From an uncultured Microcaldota archaeon (GTDB taxonomy: Archaea > Micrarchaeota > Micrarchaeia > Anstonellales > Bilamarchaeaceae), in contig CAILMU010000082.1 of assembly GCA_903835325.1 (NCBI GenBank), forward strand, positions 1 through 17,679: 17,679 nt of DNA. The letters run 5' to 3'. The translations under genes were made by a program, and so were the position numbers. The notes beneath the pieces are model-generated. The model had not been told where the DNA came from and made no database searches. It was given only the letters and a program-made list of their open reading frames with translations. Position 1 is the first letter of the stretch, and each line of letters opens with the position of its first letter. This document shows, in pieces, positions 7,545-14,364 of this stretch.

Positions 7545-8207
7545 ATGGAAAAGATTGAAAAGGCGGCGGAGCAGCTCAAGGCAGGACGGATGGTCGTAGT
7601 ATACGATGGCGATACTCGCGAGGGCGAAGCAGATATCATGGTGGGGGCAGGGTTCGTGAAGCCAGAGACCGTCCGGGTTCTCAGGAAGGATGCCGGCGGG
7701 CTCATCTGCGTGGCGATAGGCGGGGAGGATGCGAAACGGATAGGGCTGCCGTTCTATACTGATATTTTAGAGAAGAGCGGGAGGGCTGCCGCGAAGCTCG
7801 CGTGCTCCAGGACAGCATATGGCGACAAGCCGGCTTTCTCGGTGGCGGTGAATCACAAAGACGTCTATACCGGGATAACCGATGAGGACAGGGCGCTCAC
7901 GATAAGCAAGATAGATGAAACGATATCAGGTCCGGCATCGGTTTTCATCGATTCGTTCTATTCGCCGGGGCATGTATTCCTCCTGATTGGCCGCGGGCTG
8001 GAAAACAGGAAGGGCCACACCGAGCTCTCGCTGGCGCTAGCTGAACGCGCGGGATTGGATGCCATGGTGCTCTGCGAGATGCTAGGGCAAGGGAAGGCGC
8101 TATCGAAAAACAAGGCCAAAGCGTACGCGCTCGCTCATGGATTGGTGTTTTTGGAAGGGAAAGAGATAATCGAGGCTCTCGGGAAAGAGAAGGTGAAAAA
8201 ATCATGA
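7545..8207 (+). CDS. ribB: 3,4-dihydroxy-2-butanone 4-phosphate synthase
   Basis: 220 residues, the length of stand-alone archaeal and bacterial enzymes. It converts ribulose 5-phosphate to the four-carbon unit used by lumazine synthase, plus formate. Visible marks are the acidic loop DGDTREGEADIM (21-32, with Glu26 and Glu28 near the metal site), GGLICVAI (51-58), TGITDEDRALTI (109-120), SPGHVFLL (130-137) and GHTELSLAL (147-155) with the metal-binding His148. DGDTREGEAD is the archaeal form of the bacterial DDE-rich motif. The ATG at 7545 is preferred to the TTG just before it. It is the first gene of ribB-ribCH-ribA, under the double palindrome at 7484-7519, and overlaps the next gene by ATGA. 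Confidence 0.94.
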   Translation: MEKIEKAAEQLKAGRMVVVYDGDTREGEADIMVGAGFVKPETVRVLRKDAGGLICVAIGGEDAKRIGLPFYTDILEKSGRAAAKLACSRTAYGDKPAFSVAVNHKDVYTGITDEDRALTISKIDETISGPASVFIDSFYSPGHVFLLIGRGLENRKGHTELSLALAERAGLDAMVLCEMLGQGKALSKNKAKAYALAHGLVFLEGKEIIEALGKEKVKKS

Positions 8208-9175
8208 AAATGAAACTCGGGATAGTCGATACGATGTTCTCGCGCGTGGATATGGGCGCGATAGCGATGGATGAGCTGAAGAAAGCGTATCCGGAGGCCA
8301 TAATCATCCGCAAGACCGTCCCTGGCATCAAGGATCTTGCTGTTGAATGCAAGAGGCTTCTTGATTCAGGATGCGATTCCTGCCTGGCCCTCGGCATGGT
8401 CGGCGGCGCTCCAATAGATACGCAGTGTGGGCATGAGGCGTCCTTAGGGATACAGCAGGCAAAACTCATGACTAACAAGCATATCGTGGAGGTTTTCGTT
8501 CATGAGAACGAGGCATGGAGCGAGAAGGAGTTCTTCGAGATTTGCCAGAACCGCGTCCGGAAGCATGCGCACAATGCGGTATTGCTCGTGACCAATCCTG
8601 CGGAACTGGTTGAGAACGCCGGGAAAGGCATAAGGCAAGGCAAAGAGGACGAAGGGAGGATAGATGAACGAAGCGCGGGGGAAGAGAGAACCATCCGGCT
8701 CGCGATAATCGTCTCAAGATTCAACGAAGGCATAACATCCGAGATGGAAAACGAAGCGGTTTCGACGATAAAGAGCGCGCTTCCCGAAACAAGGATCGAT
8801 TTCGAGATCATCCATGTCCCGGGGGTTTTCGATATCCCCCTCGCTTTGCGCAAGAGATTGATGGATAAACGGATAGATGGGGCGGTCGCGCTCGGAGCGG
8901 TCATCAAAGGAGAGACGGGTCATGATGACGCGATAACAAGGGATGTGATCAGGCGGCTTGGCGACATGTCGGCAGAATTCCGGAAGCCGGTCACGCTCGG
9001 GATAATCGGTCCTGGCGCGAGCAGGAAAGCTGCTGGGGAGCGGGCGAAGCCATATGCTCTTCACGCGGTCAGAAGCGCAATCTATCTCGTCCGGCTGCTG
9101 AAGGACGGGGTGGAAGTGGATATGGAAATAGAAGAGAGGCACGATAGCAAAAAGGGGAACGCATCACGAAGGTAG
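8204..9175 (+). CDS. ribC-ribH: Fused archaeal riboflavin synthase - lumazine synthase
   Basis: 323 residues with two domains. Residues 1-150 are archaeal-type riboflavin synthase: GIVDTMFSRVDMGAIA (6-21), IRKTVPGIKDL (35-45), ALGMVGG (62-68), CGHEASLG (75-82), LMTNKHIVEVFVHE (88-101) and GKGIRQG (140-146). After a charged linker (about 147-162), residues 163-312 are lumazine synthase: RLAIIVSRFNE (165-175), VPGVFDIPLA (205-214), and GAVIKGETGHDDAI with the catalytic-loop His240. The first domain dismutates lumazine to riboflavin; the second makes that lumazine. They are homologous folds usually encoded separately, so one chain performs the last two steps. The ATG overlaps the ribB stop (ATGA) and has AGGTGA 7 nt upstream. 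A buried ribosome-site-plus-ATG lies in the linker, out of frame. A sequencing indel joining two genes is possible but both domains are intact. Confidence 0.92.
   Translation: MKMKLGIVDTMFSRVDMGAIAMDELKKAYPEAIIIRKTVPGIKDLAVECKRLLDSGCDSCLALGMVGGAPIDTQCGHEASLGIQQAKLMTNKHIVEVFVHENEAWSEKEFFEICQNRVRKHAHNAVLLVTNPAELVENAGKGIRQGKEDEGRIDERSAGEERTIRLAIIVSRFNEGITSEMENEAVSTIKSALPETRIDFEIIHVPGVFDIPLALRKRLMDKRIDGAVALGAVIKGETGHDDAITRDVIRRLGDMSAEFRKPVTLGIIGPGASRKAAGERAKPYALHAVRSAIYLVRLLKDGVEVDMEIEERHDSKKGNASRR
8655..8666 (+). other. Possible fossil ribosome binding site and start codon in the RibC-RibH linker
   Basis: GGAGG (8655-8659) followed by ATAG and ATG (8664) resembles a translation start just where separate ribH would begin. 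It is in the +1 frame and meets a stop after 14 codons, so it does not produce RibH now. One indel between 8667 and about 8695 would put it in frame with the RibH domain. Confidence 0.35.
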
Positions 9176-9181
9176 ATAGAT

Positions 9182-9769
9182 ATGGCAGATTCGATTAAAC
9201 TGGTCGCGAACGCGGCCCTTCCAACGAAATACGGGAAATTCAGGGTATATTGCTTTGTGGATGAGGATGGAGGCGAGCATATAGCGCTGGTCCGCTGCGA
9301 GCATGATTTCCACTGCCCCATGCCCGTGCGGGTGCATTCGAGATGCCTTACCGGAGACACGCTCACATCGCTCAGGTGCGACTGCAGGGCGCAGTTGGAG
9401 GCGTCGATGAGATACCTGGAGAAAAGGAAATGCGGCATGCTGATATACCTCGACCAGGAAGGGAGGGGCATCGGCCTCGCCAACAAGATAAAGGCGTACG
9501 CGCTCCAGGACAAGGGGATGGATACGGTGGAGGCGAACGTGCACCTCGGTTTCGGGGAGGACATGAGGGATTTCGCTGTAGCAGCTGAGATACTGAGGCA
9601 CTTCAAGGTGAAAGAGGTCGAGCTCCTCACGAACAACCCGAACAAGATAGCTGATATCGAGCGCCACGGGATTCGAGTCATCAGGAGGATTCCGCTCATC
9701 ACGAAGGCGAACAGGTACAACAGGCTCTACCTTGAGACTAAAAAGAAGAAGATGAACCATATGCTCTGA
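9182..9769 (+). CDS. ribA: GTP cyclohydrolase II (bacterial-type)
   Basis: 195 residues, full length for stand-alone RibA. It opens GTP to the 2,5-diaminopyrimidinone phosphate, releasing formate and pyrophosphate: the first step of riboflavin synthesis. Marks are VHSRCLTGDT and LRCDCRAQL with zinc ligands Cys55, Cys66 and Cys68, DQEGRGIGLANKIKAYALQ (91-109) with the usual Tyr106, and LTNNPNK (149-155). This is the zinc-dependent bacterial class, not the archaeal GTP cyclohydrolase III (ArfA) used by many Euryarchaeota; hence lateral acquisition is plausible in the lineage. It starts 6 nt after the ribC-ribH stop, with AGGT 9 nt upstream of the ATG, so it is the last gene of the operon. Its 3' end is 2 nt from the convergent membrane-protein gene. 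Confidence 0.95.
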   Translation: MADSIKLVANAALPTKYGKFRVYCFVDEDGGEHIALVRCEHDFHCPMPVRVHSRCLTGDTLTSLRCDCRAQLEASMRYLEKRKCGMLIYLDQEGRGIGLANKIKAYALQDKGMDTVEANVHLGFGEDMRDFAVAAEILRHFKVKEVELLTNNPNKIADIERHGIRVIRRIPLITKANRYNRLYLETKKKKMNHML

Positions 9770-9771
9770 GT

Positions 9772-10677
9772 TCAGGATGGCAGCGCGAAGAAGGACTCGG
9801 GGACGTTGTTGTTGAAGTCCAGCAGTTCGGTCTTCTGATATAGCATCAGGGACCCGTTGCCGGCAAAACCCATGTCGTAGACATGCGTCATATCAAGCTC
9901 CATGTCGCGGAGGATTATCAGCCCCGTGGCCGTATCGAGGCATTCCTCAATCGGCCCGGACAGGTGCGCGATGTTCCAGAGAAGGTCCTTTTGCTTGTCA
10001 TCGAGACCAGTGGAGTTGCGGAGCAGCGCATGCGCGTATGCCTGGTCCCCGGTTATCATGAAGTCCCTGCATGTGAAGAATCCGATGGTCTTCTCTCCGG
10101 AATCCTTGATATTGAGCAGGCGCGATACGTTGATGGAAGGCGGCAGAGGGGTCTTCCCGAGATAAGCGCATTCGGAACGCATACGATATAGCATGTCATA
10201 ATAGTCACCGGACTCCTTGGGGGTTATGGTATGACTGGTGCAGCCATCCCTGCAATAGTATACACGGCCGTTCTTCCAGACGGTCGTGGTATTGGCTGCT
10301 CCCCCCAGCTCGACCTGCTTCATCTCATCCCCCTTCGAATATGTGCGGTTCGTGGAATTGAAGGACAGCATGCGGAGGATGCCATCCATGACTATGGTTT
10401 CCTGCCCATTATTGGGGATGAATCCGCTGATCGCAGGCGTGGCTTCGGTATGAACGGTTATCTCGAAATCCTTGGAGAGGGTCTGGCAGGAGAGGTTCTT
10501 CAGGGCAAGGTACTCTGCGGCATCTCCGGAAGGGAGGCTGGAGGAGGCGCTGGCGTTCTGGCTCGTCTGACCCAGGTGGAGCGCTTGCATGATTTGCGGG
10601 TTCAGGTAGACTATCACTGCCGCAAGGACTACCAGGACAGCCACGATCAGGACGATGAGGTCCAGGAACAGTTCCAT
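9772..10677 (-). CDS. Membrane-anchored exported protein, unknown function
   Basis: 301 residues from the ATG at 10677. One strongly hydrophobic helix (about 5-25) is followed by a Ser/Ala-rich linker (about 37-52) and a globular part that should face outside: six Cys (64, 142, 146, 170, 203, 236) and at least eight N-glycosylation sequons. VYYCRDGC (139-146) carries a CxxxC. The frame is open upstream to 11367, but that part is antisense to ribD and is not real; the hydrophobic start and the TATA box about 26 nt upstream fix the start here. I do not recognise the family. It is divergent from ribD and shares its promoter, but that does not by itself imply a flavin role. An extracellular disulfide-bonded sensor or surface protein is possible. 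Confidence 0.82.
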   Translation of the reverse strand: MELFLDLIVLIVAVLVVLAAVIVYLNPQIMQALHLGQTSQNASASSSLPSGDAAEYLALKNLSCQTLSKDFEITVHTEATPAISGFIPNNGQETIVMDGILRMLSFNSTNRTYSKGDEMKQVELGGAANTTTVWKNGRVYYCRDGCTSHTITPKESGDYYDMLYRMRSECAYLGKTPLPPSINVSRLLNIKDSGEKTIGFFTCRDFMITGDQAYAHALLRNSTGLDDKQKDLLWNIAHLSGPIEECLDTATGLIILRDMELDMTHVYDMGFAGNGSLMLYQKTELLDFNNNVPESFFALPS

Positions 10678-10699
10678 GGACAAAGAAGGGAACGAAACG

Positions 10700-10705
10700 T
10701 TATAA
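10700..10705. promoter_or_regulatory. Single palindromic TATA box shared by ribD and the divergent membrane protein
   Basis: TTATAA is its own reverse complement. It is centred about 27 nt before the ribD ATG and about 26 nt before the opposite ATG at 10677, the correct distance for leaderless transcription in both directions. No other TATA-like stretch is visible in the 52-bp gap, so one TBP site probably serves both genes in competition or by turns. Confidence 0.6.
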
Positions 10706-10729
10706 TTGCGTTTGTGAGGTATTCTTGGT

Positions 10730-11836
10730 ATGGCGCTAAAGGATGACAAGCGGTTCATGAAGCTCGCAGTTTCCCTTGCCAGGAGGGCTGACCCATACCC
10801 TAATCCTCGCGTCGGCGCTGTACTGGTGAAAGATGGGATGATAATCGGGAGCGGATACCATAGAGCTCCGGGAATGCCGCATGCGGAAATAGTTGCTATC
10901 CGCGATGCGAAAGCGAAGATAAAAAAACAAGGCGAATCGTCCGCCATCTCGGGTTCGACGTTATATGTTTCATTGGAACCCTGCTCACACACCGCTAAAC
11001 GAACTCCACCGTGCGTCCCGGTGATCATTGAAAACAAAATCGCCCGCGTCGTTTTCGCGATGAAGGACCCGAACCCGCTTGTGGATAGCGGGAAGATATT
11101 GGAGGCGAACGGGATTGCGGTCACGAGGCACGTCTTGGAAAATGAGGCGAGAAAAATAAACAAAAGATATATCGCGAACATCTCCAAACCCCTATTTGTC
11201 ACCATAAAGATGGCGATGAGCGCGGATGGAAAGACAGCGACGAGGACCGGGGATTCGGGATGGATAAGCAATGAGGAATCTCGCGCACTGGTGCACAAGA
11301 TGCGCGCTGAATCAGACGCTGTCATGGTCGGTGCCGGAACGGTAGCGCATGACAATCCGTTCCTCACATCTCACGGAAAAGGAAAGGACCCGTACCGGAT
11401 AATCGTCGACAGCGACCTTCATATCCCGCTAAATTCCAACGTCGTGAAACAAAATAGAAAAGACAAAAAAACCATCATCGCAACAAGCGGACTCGCCCCG
11501 AAAAACAAAATAAAGGCTCTCGGGCGGATTGGAGTGCAGGTTTTTGTTCTGGGGGAGCATGAAGTCGATTTGAATACGCTTGTGGATGGATTGTCCGCGA
11601 TGGGAATCAAAAAAATCATGATAGAAGGCGGGAACGAACTGAACGCGAAAGCCATCGAAGCCGGGATTGTTGATCGCTTGATTCTGTTCGTAGCTCCGAA
11701 GCTGATCGGCGGGAGAGATGCGAAACCGGTTATCGGGGGGATCGGGATCGAGAAGATGAGCCAGGCGATTCCCTTATCTAGGCCGAAAATGAAACGGATT
11801 GGGGAGGATCTGCTTCTGGAATATTGGATAAAGTAA
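10730..11836 (+). CDS. ribD: Bifunctional pyrimidine deaminase / reductase
   Basis: 368 residues, the normal length of two-domain RibD. The N-terminal deaminase domain (about 1-145) has PNPRVGAVLV (24-33), the zinc site H51-A-E53, and the Cys pair EPC85 and PPC95. The C-terminal reductase domain (about 152-368) starts at PLFVTIKMAMSADGK, with DSGWISNEESR, a nucleotide-binding DAVMVGAGTV stretch and IMIEGGNELNA. It deaminates and then reduces the product of RibA (the bacterial order); many archaea instead have separate ArfC reductase and reduce first. The gene stands 960 bp beyond the rib operon, without the TTACC/GGTAA palindromes, so it is probably regulated differently. It has a TATA box 27 nt before the ATG and is likely leaderless. 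Confidence 0.95.
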   Translation: MALKDDKRFMKLAVSLARRADPYPNPRVGAVLVKDGMIIGSGYHRAPGMPHAEIVAIRDAKAKIKKQGESSAISGSTLYVSLEPCSHTAKRTPPCVPVIIENKIARVVFAMKDPNPLVDSGKILEANGIAVTRHVLENEARKINKRYIANISKPLFVTIKMAMSADGKTATRTGDSGWISNEESRALVHKMRAESDAVMVGAGTVAHDNPFLTSHGKGKDPYRIIVDSDLHIPLNSNVVKQNRKDKKTIIATSGLAPKNKIKALGRIGVQVFVLGEHEVDLNTLVDGLSAMGIKKIMIEGGNELNAKAIEAGIVDRLILFVAPKLIGGRDAKPVIGGIGIEKMSQAIPLSRPKMKRIGEDLLLEYWIK

Positions 11837-11858
11837 AAGAAAGATGAAAAATTTTGGC
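11837..11858 (-). terminator. T-rich end of the minus-strand methyltransferase cassette
   Basis: On the minus strand this 22-bp gap reads into a run of five T followed by CATCTTTCTT, a weak oligo-T signal just after the 203-aa gene. It is shared with the convergent end of ribD. No hairpin is seen. Confidence 0.35.
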
Positions 11859-12470
11859 TCATTTCCGCCCTATCGGTTTTTGCAGGTTTGGATGCGCCAG
11901 CGTTCCCATCTTCTTCGAGGCCCCTATGAACTTTTTCGGCAGAGGCAGACCATGCTCCGTGATGATGATCTCTGCGCATTTTTCCCTGAACGATTTTGGG
12001 ATATCTGGCAATGAAAAGAGCAGGGCAAGCAGCTTCGCGTCCGCCTTGAGCGCTCTTGGAAGCTCGTCCTGGACGCAAACGAGAGCCTTCTGGAATGCGC
12101 CGTCCTTGACAACCTGCCCAGGTTGCCAAGGGGATTTCATATCGAGCCCGTACATTATCTCTCCGTTGAAATGGCCCAACAGGATGTCTAGCAGCATCTG
12201 CTTCGATTTTCCTGAGATTTCAGCATCCTCGAATCCAGCCAGATAGACCAGAAGGTCTATCATGGTCGGTGAGACGATATTCACGTTTTCACGAACTAAA
12301 CAGTGCCTCTTGAAGTCCACATGCCCGGATTCCCCAAGCGCTTTATCCCATATCGCCCTAAGGACCTGGCTGGCTGAATCCTTGCGCACATCCATCGAAT
12401 TGTCAATGCATCTTGCGTATTGCGCAAGGTACTCCAGATATACATCCACGTCTGTTTTTCCAACTTCCAT
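11859..12470 (-). CDS. Unknown protein, 203 aa, third gene of methyltransferase cassette
   Basis: The ATG at 12470 is chosen because GGAGGT lies 7 nt upstream (12479-12484), the best ribosome binding site in the window; the longer frame from a TTG at 12485 would swallow that site. The protein looks soluble and largely helical, with segments such as MIDLLVYLAGF (70-80), MLLDILLGHFNG (92-103) and KLLALLFSLPDIP (146-158), recalling helical-repeat scaffolds but without a clear repeat. No catalytic motif is recognised. It ends in a basic tail. It starts 19 nt after the stop of the methyltransferase-like gene, so the two should be co-transcribed; a partner or substrate role is an inference from position only. 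Confidence 0.82.
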   Translation of the reverse strand: MEVGKTDVDVYLEYLAQYARCIDNSMDVRKDSASQVLRAIWDKALGESGHVDFKRHCLVRENVNIVSPTMIDLLVYLAGFEDAEISGKSKQMLLDILLGHFNGEIMYGLDMKSPWQPGQVVKDGAFQKALVCVQDELPRALKADAKLLALLFSLPDIPKSFREKCAEIIITEHGLPLPKKFIGASKKMGTLAHPNLQKPIGRK

Positions 12471-12478
12471 ACCTATTA

Positions 12479-12484
12479 CCTCCA
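12479..12484 (-). promoter_or_regulatory. Strong Shine-Dalgarno sequence deciding the start of the 203-aa gene
   Basis: Minus-strand GGAGGT, fully complementary to the 3' end of archaeal 16S rRNA, is 7 nt from the ATG at 12470. It lies within the 19-nt gap after the preceding gene. Confidence 0.75.
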
Positions 12485-12489
12485 ATCTA

Positions 12490-13455
12490 TCATGATTTTT
12501 CCATCAGCATCGCCCAGGATTTCTCGAGCGTATCATCCGAAGAAATCAGGCGCACCGAAGCGCCGGACAGGCTCATCATCTGCTCTCTGCTGAAGTATGG
12601 CGATTCGACTGGAGCGGGGGACTCGGGATTCGATTCCAGGTGCGCGAGAAGCCATCTGCGGTATTCAGCAAAACTTTTGACGAAGAAATCCACTATCGCT
12701 ATCGCTCCGCCAGGCTCGACGATACCCTCCATGAATGCTGCGCAATCCGCCTTGTCGAAGATGTTCAGGTGGTGGATGGTGTAGGCGTTCAGGATGATGT
12801 GGAACTTATCCTGAGGATCGAAATCATGGAAATCGCTGATTATCGGGACGGCTTGCGAGATGATTTGCTTGTAGAGCGAACCGTCAGCAGCAGCGAAATC
12901 AAGACCATATTCCCGCACCATCTCCCCTGGGAATTCGAAATCGCCCGAAATCGTCATATTCACGACATCTGGAACAACATCGAGCAGATGGATTCTCGCC
13001 CTATCAAGGAGCCCGAAACGCTCTAGCGCGCGGATGGCGAACAATGTTGTGATTGCGCCGCCGGAGGGGCCGAAATCGAGGAGACGGATTTCGGGTAGGG
13101 ATTTGAACCGCTCGAGATTGGTTCCGATGTAGCCCTCGAGCATTTGGGAAAGCTTGTTGTTGCCTTCAGAGACCCACCTGTCTTCGATGAATTTCTCCTC
13201 CAGGTATCTGCGGACGCCTACGGGGTTGAATCGCCGTATCGCTCCCTTCGAGCACTGCCGGGTATCGAGCAGGTGGTGGAGAAAAAACTCCTCCGGACGA
13301 AGGTTCGCATCGGGCTGATACAGGGTCGCGTGTTGTGAATGCGGATTCGTCCCATCCTGGAATGCCCGGCCATCGATAAGCGGAAGGAACCGGCTTGGCA
13401 TATCGGAAGGGATTCTGCCGGATTTCTCGACTAGCTGGGGCATTGGTTTTTGCAT
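12490..13455 (-). CDS. Class I SAM-dependent methyltransferase-like protein
   Basis: 321 residues from the ATG at 13455, supported by AGGTG 7 nt upstream; a TTG at 13461 would leave no room for it. The Rossmann core shows motif I LLDFGPSGG (125-133), the second-strand acidic LLDVVPD (147-153), the fourth-strand FHIILNAYTIHHL (208-220) and VEPGGAIAIVDFF (236-248), in the usual order for class I methyltransferases. Residues 1-115 form an N-terminal extension with a Phe/Tyr/Arg-rich segment (about 75-110) that might bind substrate. The substrate is unknown; the HHL and VDFF motifs recall small-molecule methyltransferases but this is weak. It lies between two genes of unknown function, downstream of a 270-aa gene whose stop is 2 nt before its start, so translation is probably coupled. 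Confidence 0.83.
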   Translation of the reverse strand: MQKPMPQLVEKSGRIPSDMPSRFLPLIDGRAFQDGTNPHSQHATLYQPDANLRPEEFFLHHLLDTRQCSKGAIRRFNPVGVRRYLEEKFIEDRWVSEGNNKLSQMLEGYIGTNLERFKSLPEIRLLDFGPSGGAITTLFAIRALERFGLLDRARIHLLDVVPDVVNMTISGDFEFPGEMVREYGLDFAAADGSLYKQIISQAVPIISDFHDFDPQDKFHIILNAYTIHHLNIFDKADCAAFMEGIVEPGGAIAIVDFFVKSFAEYRRWLLAHLESNPESPAPVESPYFSREQMMSLSGASVRLISSDDTLEKSWAMLMEKS

Positions 13456-13457
13456 CG

Positions 13458-14270
13458 TCAAACACCTGCGGACGTATCGAGCGGCGCTACGTTTTCCCGG
13501 CTGACGATAATCACAGAACTATAGGTCTTCATCCTGGTGTCTTCCAGATAGACCCCGCGGTCGATGAATGGATCGTCGCATTTGTATGCGCGAAGGTAGG
13601 CGCTAACAAAGCCGTGCCATCCGGTTGAACCATCCTCGAACTCATCAGAACCAAGCATCCGGGCGAATCTTGCTTCAGAAATGCCCGTGGTTGATGAGCG
13701 GAAGCGCAGTGGATAACCATCGGAATCGGGGAGCGCCCATCCCATGGGCCTCGCGATGTCAACGACCTTGATATCAGTCGCCGGGTTAAAGCCCGAGGTC
13801 ACTGAAATCACATCCGTGTTCTCATCGATTTGCGCGAGCGCGAGTTTCTGCATGGGGATGACGCCCATCCCGATTGCCCCTCTCAGGCCGACCGTGCTCC
13901 CGTTCGCGAGCTTCGCTGGGACATCCGGAATTTCAAGGATGTGCGTCTCGGTCCGTCTCTTCCCATTTTTGTCGAAATATTTTTCGACATAGGCGAGTCT
14001 ATCCCCCGTCGGGAGATCTGTATTCTCAAAGCCTCTTGGATAGAAAGCGTACTCGCTGGATCGGACCCGACCGGAAGTGAATCTTGCCCGGAAAATCCTT
14101 GATTGGCATGCCTCGCTGATATCCCGCAAGGTCATGATGCCTTCGTTCGCTGGGGTAAAAAGGCCGCTGGAATGAAGGGAGAACATCTGCTTCTGGTTGA
14201 ATTCATCCCCCGGCACCCGGGCTGTCCTTCCATCCGGCAGTTGATATTGTCTGGTTCGGGTTTCTATCAT
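13458..14270 (-). CDS. Unknown protein, 270 aa, first gene of methyltransferase cassette
   Basis: The ATG at 14270 has GGTGA 7 nt upstream. The protein seems soluble, with no signal peptide or membrane helix. Strand-rich segments such as THILEIPDVPAKLANGSTVG (108-127) and GAIGMGVIPMQKLALAQI (130-147), and a late KTYSSVIIVSREN stretch, suggest an alpha/beta fold. No family or catalytic motif is recognised. It heads a three-gene cassette with the methyltransferase-like protein and the 203-aa protein, and is divergent from the double Lrp-type regulator across a 115-bp AT-rich gap, which suggests, but does not prove, control by it. Unlike most promoter-proximal genes here it appears to have a short leader. 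Confidence 0.82.
   Translation of the reverse strand: MIETRTRQYQLPDGRTARVPGDEFNQKQMFSLHSSGLFTPANEGIMTLRDISEACQSRIFRARFTSGRVRSSEYAFYPRGFENTDLPTGDRLAYVEKYFDKNGKRRTETHILEIPDVPAKLANGSTVGLRGAIGMGVIPMQKLALAQIDENTDVISVTSGFNPATDIKVVDIARPMGWALPDSDGYPLRFRSSTTGISEARFARMLGSDEFEDGSTGWHGFVSAYLRAYKCDDPFIDRGVYLEDTRMKTYSSVIIVSRENVAPLDTSAGV
13463..13467 (-). promoter_or_regulatory. Shine-Dalgarno sequence deciding the methyltransferase start
   Basis: Minus-strand AGGTG is 7 nt before the ATG at 13455 and only 1 nt before the alternative TTG at 13461. It lies inside the end of the upstream 270-aa gene. Confidence 0.65.
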
Positions 14271-14310
14271 AAGAACATCACCATCTTTATGTTCAAACTA
14301 ACACAATCAG

Positions 14311-14320
14311 GATATTAATA
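14311..14320 (-). promoter_or_regulatory. Probable TATA box of the methyltransferase cassette
   Basis: Minus-strand TATTAATATC is centred about 45 nt before the ATG at 14270. A start about 27 nt downstream gives a leader of about 18 nt that holds the GGTGA ribosome site. The match to a TATA consensus is only fair. Confidence 0.4.
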
Positions 14321-14335
14321 CCTTATTTTCAAAAT

Positions 14336-14345
14336 ATTTGCAAAT
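14336..14345. promoter_or_regulatory. Palindrome between the cassette and the Lrp-type regulator
   Basis: ATTTGCAAAT is a perfect 10-bp palindrome, midway in the AT-rich divergent gap and about 19 bp upstream of the regulator's TATA box. It is a candidate Lrp-type operator; AT-rich palindromes also arise by chance in such DNA. Confidence 0.4.
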
Positions 14346-14354
14346 TAGAATAAT

Positions 14355-14364
14355 TTTATATAAT
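14355..14364 (+). promoter_or_regulatory. TATA box of the double Lrp-type regulator
   Basis: TTTATATAAT is centred about 26 nt before the ATG at 14386, implying a leaderless message. Confidence 0.65.

Noticed and set aside
7945..8478. A 177-codon minus-strand frame across ribB and ribC
   Set aside because: It is antisense to two clearly identified enzymes and has low-complexity Ser/Pro/Arg-rich composition typical of a shadow.
10678..11367. Extension of the minus-strand membrane-protein frame upstream to 11367 (531 codons in all)
   Set aside because: This part is antisense to the well-supported ribD, and the hydrophobic anchor plus TATA spacing place the start at 10677.
11419..12129. A 236-codon minus-strand frame spanning the end of ribD and the 203-aa gene
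   Set aside because: It overlaps two better supported genes, one antisense and one in another frame, and has no recognisable domain.
12471..12485. TTG at 12485 as start of the 203-aa gene
   Set aside because: A near-ideal GGAGGT lies inside that extension, 7 nt before the ATG at 12470.
13456..13461. TTG at 13461 as start of the methyltransferase-like gene
   Set aside because: It would leave the AGGTG ribosome site only 1 nt away; the ATG at 13455 has a 7-nt spacing.
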